Position numbers and translations under genes: made by a program
Assembly: GCA_012034655.1 (NCBI GenBank)
Contig: JAAUOZ010000015.1
Coordinates: 1 to 47,006, forward strand
Origin: Leptolyngbyaceae cyanobacterium CSU_1_3
Lineage (GTDB): Bacteria; Cyanobacteriota; Cyanobacteriia; Leptolyngbyales; Leptolyngbyaceae
DNA length: 47,006 nucleotides
Direction: 5' to 3'
Shown here: positions 9,371 through 19,700 of the stretch, one piece after another
How the letters are laid out: every line of letters begins with the position of its first letter
Numbering within the stretch: position 1 is the stretch's first letter
The notes under the pieces: model-generated
Databases searched by the model: none
Told to the model about the DNA's origin: nothing
Seen by the model: the letters and a program-made list of their open reading frames with translations, nothing else

Positions 9371-10795
9371 TTAGGTTAAAAATTCTTCGAGAACATAAGC
9401 ATCGTTTAGTTCAATTTTGACTTGAAAGCGAGTTCCAGCAGGCGGGCTAAACCGCAAATCGATCGAATTATCTTTACCCCTAGTAGCTTCATCACTTCTC
9501 GTTTCAGCTTTTAGTCGAGTTTCTCCCAAATCTGACAGCACACTCACTTTCAGATAAGGTGGAAGCGGTGACTGAGGCATAACAGATTGAACTTGCAGGA
9601 ACACCCCCAAGCGATCGCTGGTCTTCGGCATAATGGCAACAATTAGGGCGATCTGATGTTGATCGAGTTGCAGCCCCAGATCAATCAATCTTGCTCTCCG
9701 AATGCCAGCGAGTGGATGGTGAGGGGCAATCTTCCCTAAGCTTAGAGCCGCTTGCCAGCGAGTTTCCTCCTGTTGAGCCGTCTGAAGCAATTCGACTAGA
9801 ACATTGATTGCTTCTGGGTGGTTCCCTCCAATCTCTCCAAGAACACCCGCAGCTTGTTGTCGAATTTGCTCCGAAGAATTGGATTGAACCAAGCGTAGGA
9901 TAGGCGCGATCGCCTCCAAAGCTTCAGGCTGAGAAGACCCTCGTACCGAAATCGCTTGAGCAGGTGCGAGCACGGCTTCTACTGCTTGCCAAGTCTCTTC
10001 AACCTTCTGGTTTAACCATTGGCGCAAATTGACTGGGGCCATCGTTTGAATAGGTTGAGCGGCTTCTGCTTGCTGTCGTCGTTGACAGAGCAACTGTCGC
10101 CAGAATTCATTTGATAAAATTGCAGCCCACTGATCAAAATCAACTTCGAGCCGAGGGCAATAAGGGGTAGGCTGACTGAGCTTTTCGAGCAATGATTCGA
10201 GTCGATCGAGCGAGCATGTGGGTAAAGTCATCGCGATCACATCGCTTTCTAGATTCAGCGATCGAGCCGTCCAGAGAACATTTAAGTTTTCGATGAGATC
10301 TTGACGATCGAGGGTATAAAGTCGTCTCATTATGTCAGCTTTCCCAGCTTTTAAGCGTTGATGTGTTGCAAATCCCCAAACCCGCAACCAATGCTCATCT
10401 TCTTCCACATTCATTTGAACTGCCAAATAGTAATTGGCTGCCCAAGTGGGAATCTCAAGCCATTCAAAGGGAACACAAAACTGGTCAGGGTTGACTGTCT
10501 CACTTGGAATTAGAGCAAGCTTAGTTTCTCCAATCTGAAGCGATGCACCTGATAGGAATTCCCAGATACTAGATGCTGCGTTGGGTACGATCGTAATCGG
10601 TTCATCAAACTCAGATTTTAGCCAAGCCATGACTGTTTGTAGGCATAGATGGCTAAGATAAGCATTCCGTCGCGCCACATCATTTGAGTAAGCTTGGCTT
10701 TGGGCGATCGCTTCAGCTTCGTGAATTGGAGAAATCTCTAGCCACAACTGCTGAGGACATTCATTCATTCGATAGTTTAACTTCAGCCCGCTCAT
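9371..10795 (-). CDS. DUF1822 family protein with HEAT repeats
   Basis: 474 residues. The N-terminal two thirds match DUF1822, a cyanobacterial family of unknown biochemical role. Residues about 287-370 contain HEAT-like helical repeats (EQIRQQAAGVLGEIG, ETRWQAALSLGKIA) that usually mediate protein contacts. The C-terminal 90 residues look like a beta-rich domain. The start codon overlaps the sigma-factor stop in an ATGA arrangement, indicating translational coupling and roughly equal amounts of both proteins. A partner or inhibitor of the sigma factor is a reasonable guess, not shown by the sequence. Confidence 0.85.
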   Translation of the reverse strand: MSGLKLNYRMNECPQQLWLEISPIHEAEAIAQSQAYSNDVARRNAYLSHLCLQTVMAWLKSEFDEPITIVPNAASSIWEFLSGASLQIGETKLALIPSETVNPDQFCVPFEWLEIPTWAANYYLAVQMNVEEDEHWLRVWGFATHQRLKAGKADIMRRLYTLDRQDLIENLNVLWTARSLNLESDVIAMTLPTCSLDRLESLLEKLSQPTPYCPRLEVDFDQWAAILSNEFWRQLLCQRRQQAEAAQPIQTMAPVNLRQWLNQKVEETWQAVEAVLAPAQAISVRGSSQPEALEAIAPILRLVQSNSSEQIRQQAAGVLGEIGGNHPEAINVLVELLQTAQQEETRWQAALSLGKIAPHHPLAGIRRARLIDLGLQLDQHQIALIVAIMPKTSDRLGVFLQVQSVMPQSPLPPYLKVSVLSDLGETRLKAETRSDEATRGKDNSIDLRFSPPAGTRFQVKIELNDAYVLEEFLT

Positions 10796-12036
10796 TTTCC
10801 CCTCCCCCGTATGGGTACTTCATTACTGTATTGGCGCGTTAGCCACAATTCTATGTATGCTGCTAAATGTTCAGTCATGGTGAGAGAAATTCGATGTTGA
10901 GCTTGCACCCATTCTGCGATCGCATTCAATAATTGACGATGCGATCGCTGATATCGACGCGAGACAGTTCCTTGATTTACACTGACCTTGGCTGCAATCT
11001 GAGTTTGGTTTAATCCTTGGGCATGAAGCTGTAAAATCACCTGATCTTTCTCATCAAATTGCTGCAATTGAGCAGAAAGTATCTGGTCGATTTGTGCTAG
11101 TCGAGCTTGATAGTCTTGGGCTGATTGCTCCTCCTCTATGTCTGTAAGCGGATTTTCTGAGAGTAAATGCTCTTGAGTGACAACGCGCTTATTTTTATCA
11201 TCATCTAATGATTCGATCGTAGGTGAAGCCTGATTTGCTTTGATGCAAGTTGCCAGCATCAGTCGAAAGCTTTCTAACGTAAGAGATCGATTCAATGGCG
11301 GACCATAATGCCGATTGAAATATTCTGTAGCATGATGATACTGCTCTGTGCTGGGTTCAATCCAGCGATCGCCCGATTTACTATAAACCTCAAATAAAGC
11401 GTTTCTAGCCGCAACATAAACCGGAAGCTTAGTATCTTCAATGCCATTAATGGTAAGTCTGCGCTTTAATTCTCGCTCACTGATCCTTTTGAGGGCATAC
11501 CAGATCGAATATTTGCCCTGCCCTGTTTCTTGATGAAAAATATCCCGAATTTTGCTGGCAAATTCTAATCGAAAATGCTGATCTAAGCTATCTTTGTCTG
11601 GCTTATGGCGGCAATAGATATCTGCAACTTTATCTAAGTCAGAGGCCAGGCATTTTGCGATGTGAAGATAATGCTCCCAAGTTTTGCCAGGAGTCGCGTA
11701 GTCTTTGAAGGTATGAAAGCGATCGAGGGCCGCTTGATAGGAAGGAGCTTCTAAATAGGCAGCTAAATGCCATTGTGCAATCACTCTTTGTCTGTTAGGT
11801 GTCGCGTCTTCCGCATACAATTGTAAAAATTCTTGAACAATCGCGGAAGCATTTTCGGTTTGACAAGCTTGCTCAAGTTGAGAATTCTGCTTCTGATAAG
11901 AGTTGAAGTGTTGTTTAAGAGCGCCGTCCGATCGCCACTTCAGGGTGCGAGGCTGGTCTTGACGATCCACGATCGCCACAAGGAATGTGTAGAATTGTTC
12001 GATAAAATCTCGCCGTGGAATTTTCCCTTGATACAT
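10792..12036 (-). CDS. Sigma-70 family RNA polymerase sigma factor, divergent long form
   Basis: 414 residues. The C-terminal region (about 320-385) has a clear sigma region-4 helix-turn-helix (LHAQGLNQTQIAAKVSV followed by a recognition helix with SRRYQRSH). The N-terminal 280 residues are helical and only weakly like region 2, so its promoter-melting part is divergent. It is longer than a typical ECF factor (about 200 residues). It heads the operon with DUF1822, CHAT/CHASE2 and DUF928, so it probably directs transcription in response to the CHASE2 sensor (inference). Which promoters it reads cannot be told. Confidence 0.8.
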   Translation of the reverse strand: MYQGKIPRRDFIEQFYTFLVAIVDRQDQPRTLKWRSDGALKQHFNSYQKQNSQLEQACQTENASAIVQEFLQLYAEDATPNRQRVIAQWHLAAYLEAPSYQAALDRFHTFKDYATPGKTWEHYLHIAKCLASDLDKVADIYCRHKPDKDSLDQHFRLEFASKIRDIFHQETGQGKYSIWYALKRISERELKRRLTINGIEDTKLPVYVAARNALFEVYSKSGDRWIEPSTEQYHHATEYFNRHYGPPLNRSLTLESFRLMLATCIKANQASPTIESLDDDKNKRVVTQEHLLSENPLTDIEEEQSAQDYQARLAQIDQILSAQLQQFDEKDQVILQLHAQGLNQTQIAAKVSVNQGTVSRRYQRSHRQLLNAIAEWVQAQHRISLTMTEHLAAYIELWLTRQYSNEVPIRGRGK

Positions 12037-12343
12037 TGCTTATTCTCTCGTCTTAAGGGTGATAGGTACTTGCTAGGGGTATGCTTCGGAGCGAGAGAAG
12101 GAGGCTGTTGCAAGAGTTGGCAGCTTAGGAAGTGTACAAAACCTTTTGCCCCGTGGCTACCGTATGTAACACTTAATAAAGTATCTGATTGGTGTGATCG
12201 TCGATCTCAATCAGCGATCTCAATCAGCGATCGCATAGGTTACACCCCGATGGAGCAGTTTCTTGACCGCTAGAGCAGCAATTTTTGAAGGGGTACGAAT
12301 TTGGCCAAAGCCTTCACGCAGATTGCTTGCGATTCGATCGAAG
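12037..12343. other. Spacer between HlyD and sigma-factor genes, with a 13-bp direct repeat
   Basis: 307 bases with no convincing gene. CGATCTCAATCAG occurs twice head-to-tail (12202-12214 and 12215-12227) next to a HIP1-like site. The region should carry the sigma-operon promoter; the repeat could be an operator or a replication slip. No terminator hairpin after the HlyD gene is obvious. Confidence 0.5.
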
Positions 12344-13726
12344 CTACATATCTGTAATAAATCGCGCTCTCCTGAGTAGCCATTGCAGGACAGTCTCTTC
12401 TTTGGAAATGATATCGACTCTACCTTCCATGCCCGGTTGAATTCGACATTCCTTACCTCTCCGTGTCAGCGCCAAGCTTTGAGGCTCGATCGTCACTTCA
12501 TAAATCTGTGCTGCTGTGCCATTATTAGGCTGACTTAAGGCTGCATTAGGGGCATCTGCATTGCGGCTTGGCGGGGCGATCGCATCTGGAGAAATTGTTT
12601 TAACGTTGCCGTGCAGTGTGCCATAGTCGGTATAAGGACAAGCAGAAACCCGCAACTGCGTCTTTTGCCCCACTTTTACGGTATCTAAGTCTTGTGAGCC
12701 GATTATGGCCTTGATCATCAGCTTTGCATCACTTGGGACAATCATGGCAATCTCTTGCCCTAGGGCAACCGTTTGATCTGCATTGCGTAAATTGAGTTTA
12801 GAAACAATGCCGTCTGCTGTGGCTGTAATGGTTGTTTTCTTCAAATCAAGTTCAGTTTGGTGCAAGTCCTGCTGGCTAGTAGAAACTTGCTGTTGAACCT
12901 GAATTCGCTGTTGAATCAATGCTTCCCGCTCTTTGTTCAAGCTCGCGATCGCACTCACTCCCGCTGCTTGTTCTTCTCCAATTTTTGCAGTCGCGATCGC
13001 AACCTCCGCGTCAGTTGGATTAACCATAGTTTGGGCACGTTGCACCCCTGCCATTGCAGCCGCAACTTCCTGGTGCTGTTGCTGAACTGACAACTGCGCT
13101 TGCTCTAGCTCATCTTTTGATAATGCACCCGATTCTGTCAGAGGCTTGTAGCGTTGCCATTTCACTTGAGCCGTTTTCAACGCGGCCTCGGTCGATCGCT
13201 GTCTCGCCGAAGCTTCATCAACCTCTGAGATTGCAGTCATTTTACGATCGCGATATTCCCTCGATCGCCGAGTTAATTCAGCTTTAGAAGAGATAATTGC
13301 TAGATTAACTCGACTTGTCTCGGCTGTGATTTGGCCATCTAAGGCTTGAATCTGAGCATTGATCTGGAGAATTTGTAACTGAGCTTGCTGAATACTAGTC
13401 TGTAGCTGTTGCCGCCTTGTTTGAAGCTGTGAATCATCGATCGTTGCAATTACATCCCCTCGATGAACTGGCTGATTTTCAGTGATGGCAATGTTTAAGA
13501 TCCTTCCTTCTGCGGCAGCTTGAACTAAGCGAATTTCTCCGATCGGACGGATAACAGCTTGACCTCTAACGGTCACTTTATAGCGGGCAATGGCAGAAGC
13601 TGCGATCGCTAGCGTTGTGACTCCTACAATAATCAAGCCACCAAATTTGACCCATCGGCTCATCGGAGGCAGAAATTCTTCGGGCTGGACAGTTGCAAGC
13701 ACTTTGAAATCTGGATAGCTAACCAT
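12344..13726 (-). CDS. HlyD-family membrane fusion protein of a type I exporter
   Basis: 460 residues. One membrane segment (about 27-44) follows a short cytoplasmic N-terminus. Then come a lipoyl/barrel half (VRGQAVIRPIGE...), a long alpha-helical hairpin (about 90-290), and the second lipoyl half plus a C-terminal beta-barrel. This is the periplasmic adaptor that links an inner-membrane ABC exporter to an outer-membrane channel. It begins 9 bases downstream of the C39 exporter gene, so the two are co-transcribed. No TolC-type channel gene is in the window. Confidence 0.92.
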   Translation of the reverse strand: MVSYPDFKVLATVQPEEFLPPMSRWVKFGGLIIVGVTTLAIAASAIARYKVTVRGQAVIRPIGEIRLVQAAAEGRILNIAITENQPVHRGDVIATIDDSQLQTRRQQLQTSIQQAQLQILQINAQIQALDGQITAETSRVNLAIISSKAELTRRSREYRDRKMTAISEVDEASARQRSTEAALKTAQVKWQRYKPLTESGALSKDELEQAQLSVQQQHQEVAAAMAGVQRAQTMVNPTDAEVAIATAKIGEEQAAGVSAIASLNKEREALIQQRIQVQQQVSTSQQDLHQTELDLKKTTITATADGIVSKLNLRNADQTVALGQEIAMIVPSDAKLMIKAIIGSQDLDTVKVGQKTQLRVSACPYTDYGTLHGNVKTISPDAIAPPSRNADAPNAALSQPNNGTAAQIYEVTIEPQSLALTRRGKECRIQPGMEGRVDIISKEETVLQWLLRRARFITDM

Positions 13727-13735
13727 AATAACAAC

Positions 13736-15934
13736 TTAAATTTTGGAATTGAGCAATGAATGTTTTTCAGAAAGTCGATTCAGAGATGGAAGAATGCCCA
13801 GAAAGGCTAAATGCTCGCCGGGCTGGTGTCTGAGTTCATCAGGAGTTCCCTGAAGCTTTAATCGCCCTTGCTCTAACATCACAATCCAATCTGCCCGTTG
13901 AATCACACTTGGACGATGGCTAATCAGAAGGGTGGTTTTGCCCTGTCGGTGAGCTAACAATCGATCTAAGACTTCCATCTCGCTAACTGGATCGAGTGCG
14001 CCTGTGGATTCATCTAAGATGAGGATGGGCGGATTGTGGATGATGGCTCGCGCGATCGCTAATCGTTGTCGCTGCCCTCCAGATAGATTTGCCCCAAACT
14101 CACCTAATACGGTCTGATATTTATCAGGTAGCTGACTAATAAACTCATCTGCACCTGCAATCTCACAAGCTCTAACCATTTCTGCAAAGGTTGCATTAGG
14201 ATAGCTAAATCGGAAATTATCAACAATCGATCGACTCCAGAAATGCGCCTCTTGAGGAACTAAAGCAATCTGCTGGCGTAAGCATTCCAGCGAGAGATCC
14301 TGTTGATTGTAAAGCCCATAGCGAATGTTGCCAGATTGTAAGGGATATAGCCCAGACAGTAGTTTAACAAAGGTACTCTTACCACAGCCTGACTTACCAA
14401 TTAATGCGATCGCTTGTCCACCAGGAAGCTTTAGAGAAAAGTCTTGCAGCAGATCAACTCGCCCCGCATGGTGAAAATTGAGATTGCTACAGACAATATC
14501 TGTATGAGCAGGAATCTCTGCCCAAGGCTTCTTAAAGTCGTTTGCATCTTCAGGCGTAGCATCGATCACCTCAGACAATCGCTGAATCACAACCTGAGCC
14601 GTAATAAATTCGTCAACCAAGCCAATTACTGAACTCAGAAACCCCAGAAAATTCCCGCTCATGCCATTGAAGGCTAGCAATTGCCCCAAGCTCAGCGTGT
14701 GGTCAATAACAAGTGTGCTTCCCATCCACAATAGAGCTACCCCAGTACAAGAAGACAAAATCCCTGTAATTGTGCTGCTATACAATCCGAGCTTCATCAT
14801 GCCCCAGCGCAGGTTTGCCAATCGTCCAAAATTGCTCTGATATTCATCCCAGGCTTGCGGTGTTGCCTGACTGGTTTTCAGAACTTGAACTCCGCGAAAT
14901 GTCTCCACTAGAAATCCTTGATTTTCAGTGTTCAACACAATCTGATTCCGCGTTTTTTGTCGCATTGCTGGGAGAAACAGCAGGTTTACGAATGCAACCA
15001 GAATGAATGCTGTTAGGGAAGCAAGGGTAAGCTGCCAGCTATAGTACAGCATGAAGAAAAAGGAAATGAACGCAATGAAGAACTGGCTCGGCAACCCCAA
15101 AACCATCTGAGCAACCAGCGCATTGATGGTGTTTACGTCAGAAATGCGGCTTACGACTTCTCCACTACGCCGTCCCTCAAAATAGTCTAACGGTAGATGT
15201 AATAAGTTTCGACCATATTCTAATAACAATCCCAACTGCAATCGCTGCCCAAAATGCCCAATTAAATGAGACTGAACTAAGCCCACTCCACTGCGGAAAA
15301 TGGTCATCACAATCACTGCGATCGCAACGACTGATAAAAGCTGTAAGTCTCCCCGCACTAACACATCGTCGGTTAATAGCTGCATCATCAGGGGAGATGT
15401 GAGGGAAAGCAACCCGATCACAATGTTGATCAAAATCGCCTGAAACAGCAGGAAGCGGTAGGGCAACACTCGCTGAAGAAATTGCCCAAACCCGTTAATC
15501 TTATCTTCTGGCTGCTGATAGAAGCGACTTTCATCAGGAGATAACAGCAACATAATGCCATTCTCCCAGCCAGCCATTAGCTCTGGTTGTGTGAGGTGGC
15601 GCATCCCAACACCGGGGTCAGCGATCGTATATTTCCGACCTTTTTGGCCATACAAGACTACCCAGTGATAACCTTTCCAATGGATGATTGCGGGTAGTGG
15701 AATTTCATTTAAACGATCGATAAGCTGCTCATTTGCTTTGACTTGCCGAACATTGAATCCAAGTTCTTCTGCTCCTCGTTTCAATCCCAGCAAAGAAGTT
15801 CCCCGCGCGCCTGTTCCAACAGCTTCTCGAACTCGACTGAGGGCAAAAGTGCGACCGTAGTATTTGGCGATCGTTGCAATACTCGCTGCACCACAGTCTT
15901 CTTCGCTATGTTGCTGAACAATAACCTGTTTCAT
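13736..15934 (-). CDS. Peptidase-containing ABC exporter (C39, bacteriocin-type)
   Basis: 732 residues from the ATG at 15934; a TTG five codons upstream is less likely. An N-terminal C39 cysteine peptidase (about 1-135) has Cys14 in EEDCGAAS, His90 in GYHWVVLYG and Asp106 in IADPGVG. A six-segment membrane domain follows (about 155-450). The ATPase has Walker A GKSGCGKST (about 513-521), signature LSGGQRQR (about 615) and Walker B LILDESTGALD. The peptidase cuts cargo after a double glycine while the transporter exports it. The double-glycine protein encoded just upstream is the evident cargo, and HlyD the adaptor. All catalytic residues are present. Confidence 0.95.
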   Translation of the reverse strand: MKQVIVQQHSEEDCGAASIATIAKYYGRTFALSRVREAVGTGARGTSLLGLKRGAEELGFNVRQVKANEQLIDRLNEIPLPAIIHWKGYHWVVLYGQKGRKYTIADPGVGMRHLTQPELMAGWENGIMLLLSPDESRFYQQPEDKINGFGQFLQRVLPYRFLLFQAILINIVIGLLSLTSPLMMQLLTDDVLVRGDLQLLSVVAIAVIVMTIFRSGVGLVQSHLIGHFGQRLQLGLLLEYGRNLLHLPLDYFEGRRSGEVVSRISDVNTINALVAQMVLGLPSQFFIAFISFFFMLYYSWQLTLASLTAFILVAFVNLLFLPAMRQKTRNQIVLNTENQGFLVETFRGVQVLKTSQATPQAWDEYQSNFGRLANLRWGMMKLGLYSSTITGILSSCTGVALLWMGSTLVIDHTLSLGQLLAFNGMSGNFLGFLSSVIGLVDEFITAQVVIQRLSEVIDATPEDANDFKKPWAEIPAHTDIVCSNLNFHHAGRVDLLQDFSLKLPGGQAIALIGKSGCGKSTFVKLLSGLYPLQSGNIRYGLYNQQDLSLECLRQQIALVPQEAHFWSRSIVDNFRFSYPNATFAEMVRACEIAGADEFISQLPDKYQTVLGEFGANLSGGQRQRLAIARAIIHNPPILILDESTGALDPVSEMEVLDRLLAHRQGKTTLLISHRPSVIQRADWIVMLEQGRLKLQGTPDELRHQPGEHLAFLGILPSLNRLSEKHSLLNSKI

Positions 15935-15978
15935 TAAATCATGCCCCAAACGATTGAGTAGAGCGTGAATCGATCAAT

Positions 15979-16021
15979 AAAAGCCTCTGCTGCTTGCAAA
16001 CTCCGGAGACAGAGGCTTTTT
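15979..16021 (-). terminator. Terminator hairpin between cargo and exporter genes
   Basis: Arms AAAAGCCTCTG (15979-15989) and CAGAGGCTTTTT (16010-16021) form an 11-bp stem followed by a T tract on either strand. It sits after the cargo gene and before the exporter gene. Partial read-through would give much more cargo than exporter. Confidence 0.8.
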
Positions 16022-16087
16022 GATATGACAAACGCTCTAGGTTTCTAGCTTGACCGAAGTTGAGAGTAGCTTACTTGGCTTGAGTGA

Positions 16088-16489
16088 TTAGGCATAGACT
16101 TCGTAGTAAACGTTATACTTTGAACCGCTACCCGAAACTGACGCGACGGCGAGTCCGTTGGTTGGCCTTGAGACAGTAAAGCTACCCAAATGATCGTCAC
16201 GACCCCAATCTTCATCGAACAGGCTAACAGTTTCAAAGGTTTTGTCAAAATATCTCAACACGTTAACAGACCGAACATCACCTGTTGACATCGTCTTATC
16301 ACCCCAAACCTTATTACCCTGGAATTTGATGTAAGCATCATCAGCACCTGCGACATCTGCACGTGATACAACCGATTCGATGGAGTAGATCTTCAGAAAC
16401 ATGCCGCCTTCTACGATCTCAGATTGTTCGGCAGTCAATTCGGTAAATAGGGTTTCGTCGATCGCATTCAATTGATTGAGAGTAGACAT
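16088..16489 (-). CDS. Double-glycine-leader exported protein with C2-like domain
   Basis: 133 residues. The first 29 form a leader of the C39-processed type: LTAEQSEIVEGG, with cleavage expected after Gly29. The mature 104 residues are not a short bacteriocin peptide but resemble a small beta-sandwich. The pattern L.IYS...V..ADVAGADDAYIKF, then VSLFDEDWGRDDHLGSFTV, is like the calcium-binding loops of C2 domains; C2 assignment is from the motif only. It lies directly upstream of its probable peptidase-exporter. A strong Shine-Dalgarno (AAGGAG at 16497-16502, 7 bases from ATG) fits high expression. NCBI-type annotation would probably call it a bacteriocin; an adhesive or surface protein is equally plausible. 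Confidence 0.8.
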   Translation of the reverse strand: MSTLNQLNAIDETLFTELTAEQSEIVEGGMFLKIYSIESVVSRADVAGADDAYIKFQGNKVWGDKTMSTGDVRSVNVLRYFDKTFETVSLFDEDWGRDDHLGSFTVSRPTNGLAVASVSGSGSKYNVYYEVYA

Positions 16490-16558
16490 TGTATTTCTCC
16501 TTAGTGTTGACTTTTTCAGGATTGAGTCGGTTAGAAAGAGTAGACTGTTCTCCTGTTT

Positions 16559-16718
16559 GAGCGAGCTTGTTTTGTTCGCTCTGTTCCCTACTTGGGGCAG
16601 CTTGTTTGCGATTATGCAAGGGTGTGAGAAAGTTTTCGGAAATTCAGTAAGGAAGTATCAATCGAGACTTAGAGTATGCTCAGGACTGAAGCAATGCAAC
16701 TTGTGTATGATGCACAAG
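16559..16718. promoter_or_regulatory. Divergent control region with two small palindromes
   Basis: The 259-base gap between the cargo gene (minus) and the haemagglutinin gene (plus) must hold both promoters. Two inverted repeats stand out: GAGCGA (16559-16564) with TCGCTC (16576-16581), and CTTGTG (16700-16705) with CACAAG (16713-16718), the second 30 bases upstream of the haemagglutinin ATG. Either could be an operator. No -10/-35 pair was clear. Confidence 0.4.
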
Positions 16719-16748
16719 CAAGAAAACCCTTCAGATTGACTCAAACCC

Positions 16749-19700
16749 ATGAAAACATTGACTTGGCATCAATGGCTTGAGACAAGTAGATTCGCACTCA
16801 TCACTATTTCGCTCAATGCGATCGCACTTCTGTCTAGCCCCGCCACTGCTCAAATTGCTCCTGATAATACGCTTGGTTCAGAACGATCGCTCCTGAGGCA
16901 AAACGTTATCATTAACAATCGAAATAGCGATCGTATTGAAGGCGGCGCAAGGCGAGGCGCAAACTTATTTCACAGCTTTGAACAGTTCAATATCACTGAT
17001 GGGCAACGCCTCTACTTTGCGAACCCAGACGGGGTAGTTAACATTATCAATCGGGTTACAGGTGGCAATTCATCAAATATATTAGGGACATTGGGTATAC
17101 AAGGAAGCGCAAACTTATTTCTTCTGAATCCGAACGGCATTATTTTTGGTAAAGATGCTTCATTAGATATGAAAGGCTCATTGGTTGCGACAACTGCAAA
17201 TCGCCTACAGTTTGGAACTCAAGGCTTCTTCAGCACTGACGATCCTCAAGCACCACCTTTGCTGACGATTAATCCTTCAGCGCTCTTATTCACTCAAATC
17301 ACACCGGGAAAGATTCAAACCCAGTCTGTTGCAGACGCAGGTAGAGACTTAGTTGAAGCTCCGCTCTTTGGGTTAAGAGTGGCGAATAGCCAGAATCTTC
17401 TCTTGATTGGGGGAGATGTCATCATTCAAGGAGGCTTGCATACACTGGGCGGAAAGTTAGGAATCGTAGCAGCCGCAACTCCGGCAACTGTTGAATTAAG
17501 CTCAGATCCGCGTCCCTTCGTTCGGCAAGTTTCTAATACTTCTGCCCGTGCCAATGTCTTAATTAACCAAAATGCATTCCTAAATGTTATGGCAGACGGT
17601 GGTGGAGAGATCCAGATCAATGCTGAAGGCATCAAAATTCAAGAGGGTAGCCGCTTACTCGCTGGAATTGATGAAGGCTCAGGCAATAGAGACAGTAAAG
17701 CTGGAGATATCATTTTAGATGCAACCGGAAACATTGAGGTTTCGAGAAGTTCAATCCAAAATGCCCTCTTTGGTAGGGGAGCGAGTGGAGATCTGGTGAT
17801 TCGGGCGCGATCGCTAGTCTTAAATAAGGAAGCTATCTTGCTTGCCGCTACAGCCTCGCAGGGCAATGCGGGACAGGTAAAAATTCAAGTTGCGGATTCC
17901 GTGATCCTCACAGAGAGTGCAAAGATTTTTAATGTGATCGACCTGGGTGATCCCAAGTCGATCGGTATAACAGGAGGCATTTTTCTAGAGGCAAATTCGC
18001 TAACCATGACGGATGGGTCTCAACTCGGTAGCTACACGGGTGGCATTGGCAATGTCGGCGATATTGTGGTCCAAGTGCGCGGCGACGCAATATTGACTGG
18101 TATGAATTCTCAAGGCTTGCGAAGTGGCATGTTCAATGTCGTTACATCCGGAGCCGTGGGTAATGCTGGAGATATTCGCTTGAGTGCTGGTTCTCTCTCC
18201 ATCACAAATGGGGCACTCTTACAAACCAGTACCTATGGACAGGGAAATGCGGGCAATGTCAAAATTCAAGTGCAAGATCGCTTTCTCCTCGCTGGTGAAG
18301 CGGCTGGCATTTATGATGGAACGAGCATCTTTTCCGCCGTCGGACTGGATGCAGTGGGCAAGGGTGGCGATATCGACATTCAGGCTGGCTCTCTCACGGT
18401 CTTGAATCTCGCAGAATTGACAGCTAACACCTTCGCCCTTGGTAATGCGGGCAATATCACGATCCAAGTGCGAGGGCAAGCAATTTTTGACGATGGTGGC
18501 GCTTTCAGTGCAGTCGGAAATTCACCGCTTCTAGGGTCTGGCAATGGCGGCAACATTCGCATTTCAGCTAACCAGGTTGAACTGCGAAACGGGACTGCTT
18601 TAGTAACGAGAGTGAGCGATAACAGTCGCGGCAATGCAGGTAGCGTTACCATCACAGCAACCGAGCGTGTCATTATCGATGGTCGGAATAGCGATGGAGA
18701 TAGGAGCGGTATTTTCACCCAAGTTAATCCGGGTGCAGTGGGAGATGCCAATAATATTCAAATTACAACCGATCGCCTAACGCTCAGCAATGGCGGTCTA
18801 CTGGAGGCGAATATCGAGGGTGTCGGTAGAGCTGGTGATATCGGCATCAATGCTCGCATTTTAGAAGTTTTAACCGGAGGAAAGTTAGTGACCACAACTT
18901 CGGGTAGTAGCTCTGCGGGAAATATTGTGATTGAGAGCGATCGTATTAATCTTTCAGGTCGCGATAGTGGATTGTTCGCGAATGCTGAAACAGGGGCAAC
19001 GGGGCGCGGTGGTGATATCAATGTGAATGCTCGTCGATTATCGATCGCAGATCAAGCCAGCATTACAGTCAGTAGTCTCACTGGACAGGCTGGAAACCTA
19101 AACATTGCAGTAGATGAGATTTTACTCAATCGAGGACGGCTTACGGCTGAATCTGGGAGAGGCAGCGGGGCAGAAATTAATTTGAGCCAGATCGAAAGCT
19201 TACTTCTGAGAAATAACAGCTTGATTTCAGCTCAAGCATTTGACAATGCGACGGGAGGCAATGTGACGGTGAATGCAAAAAATGGCGTTGTGGTTGCAGT
19301 TCCAAATCAGAACAATGACATTATCGCGATCGCATCTCAAGGCAGAGGGGGCAACATCTCGATCACAACCCAAGGTCTTTTTGGGATTGAGCAACGGGTT
19401 GCAACTCCTGGAAATCAAACCAATGATATTGATGCAAGTTCTCAGTTTAATCAATCAGGCGCAGTCACCATCAATCGTCCCGATATCGATCCGACTCAAG
19501 GCTTAGCTGAACTGCCCAGTGAACCCAGATCTCCCCAGCCGTTGGCAAGCTGCCAGCCAGGAAGGTCGCCTGGTGGGCGTTTCATTGCAACAGGGACAGG
19601 AGGTTTACCTTCTCATCCCGACGAGCCTTTGAGCAATCTAGGAAGCCTTGACGATTTGGCTCTCCCGGCTCAATGGAGCCATGCAGAAGCTCCGAATTTG

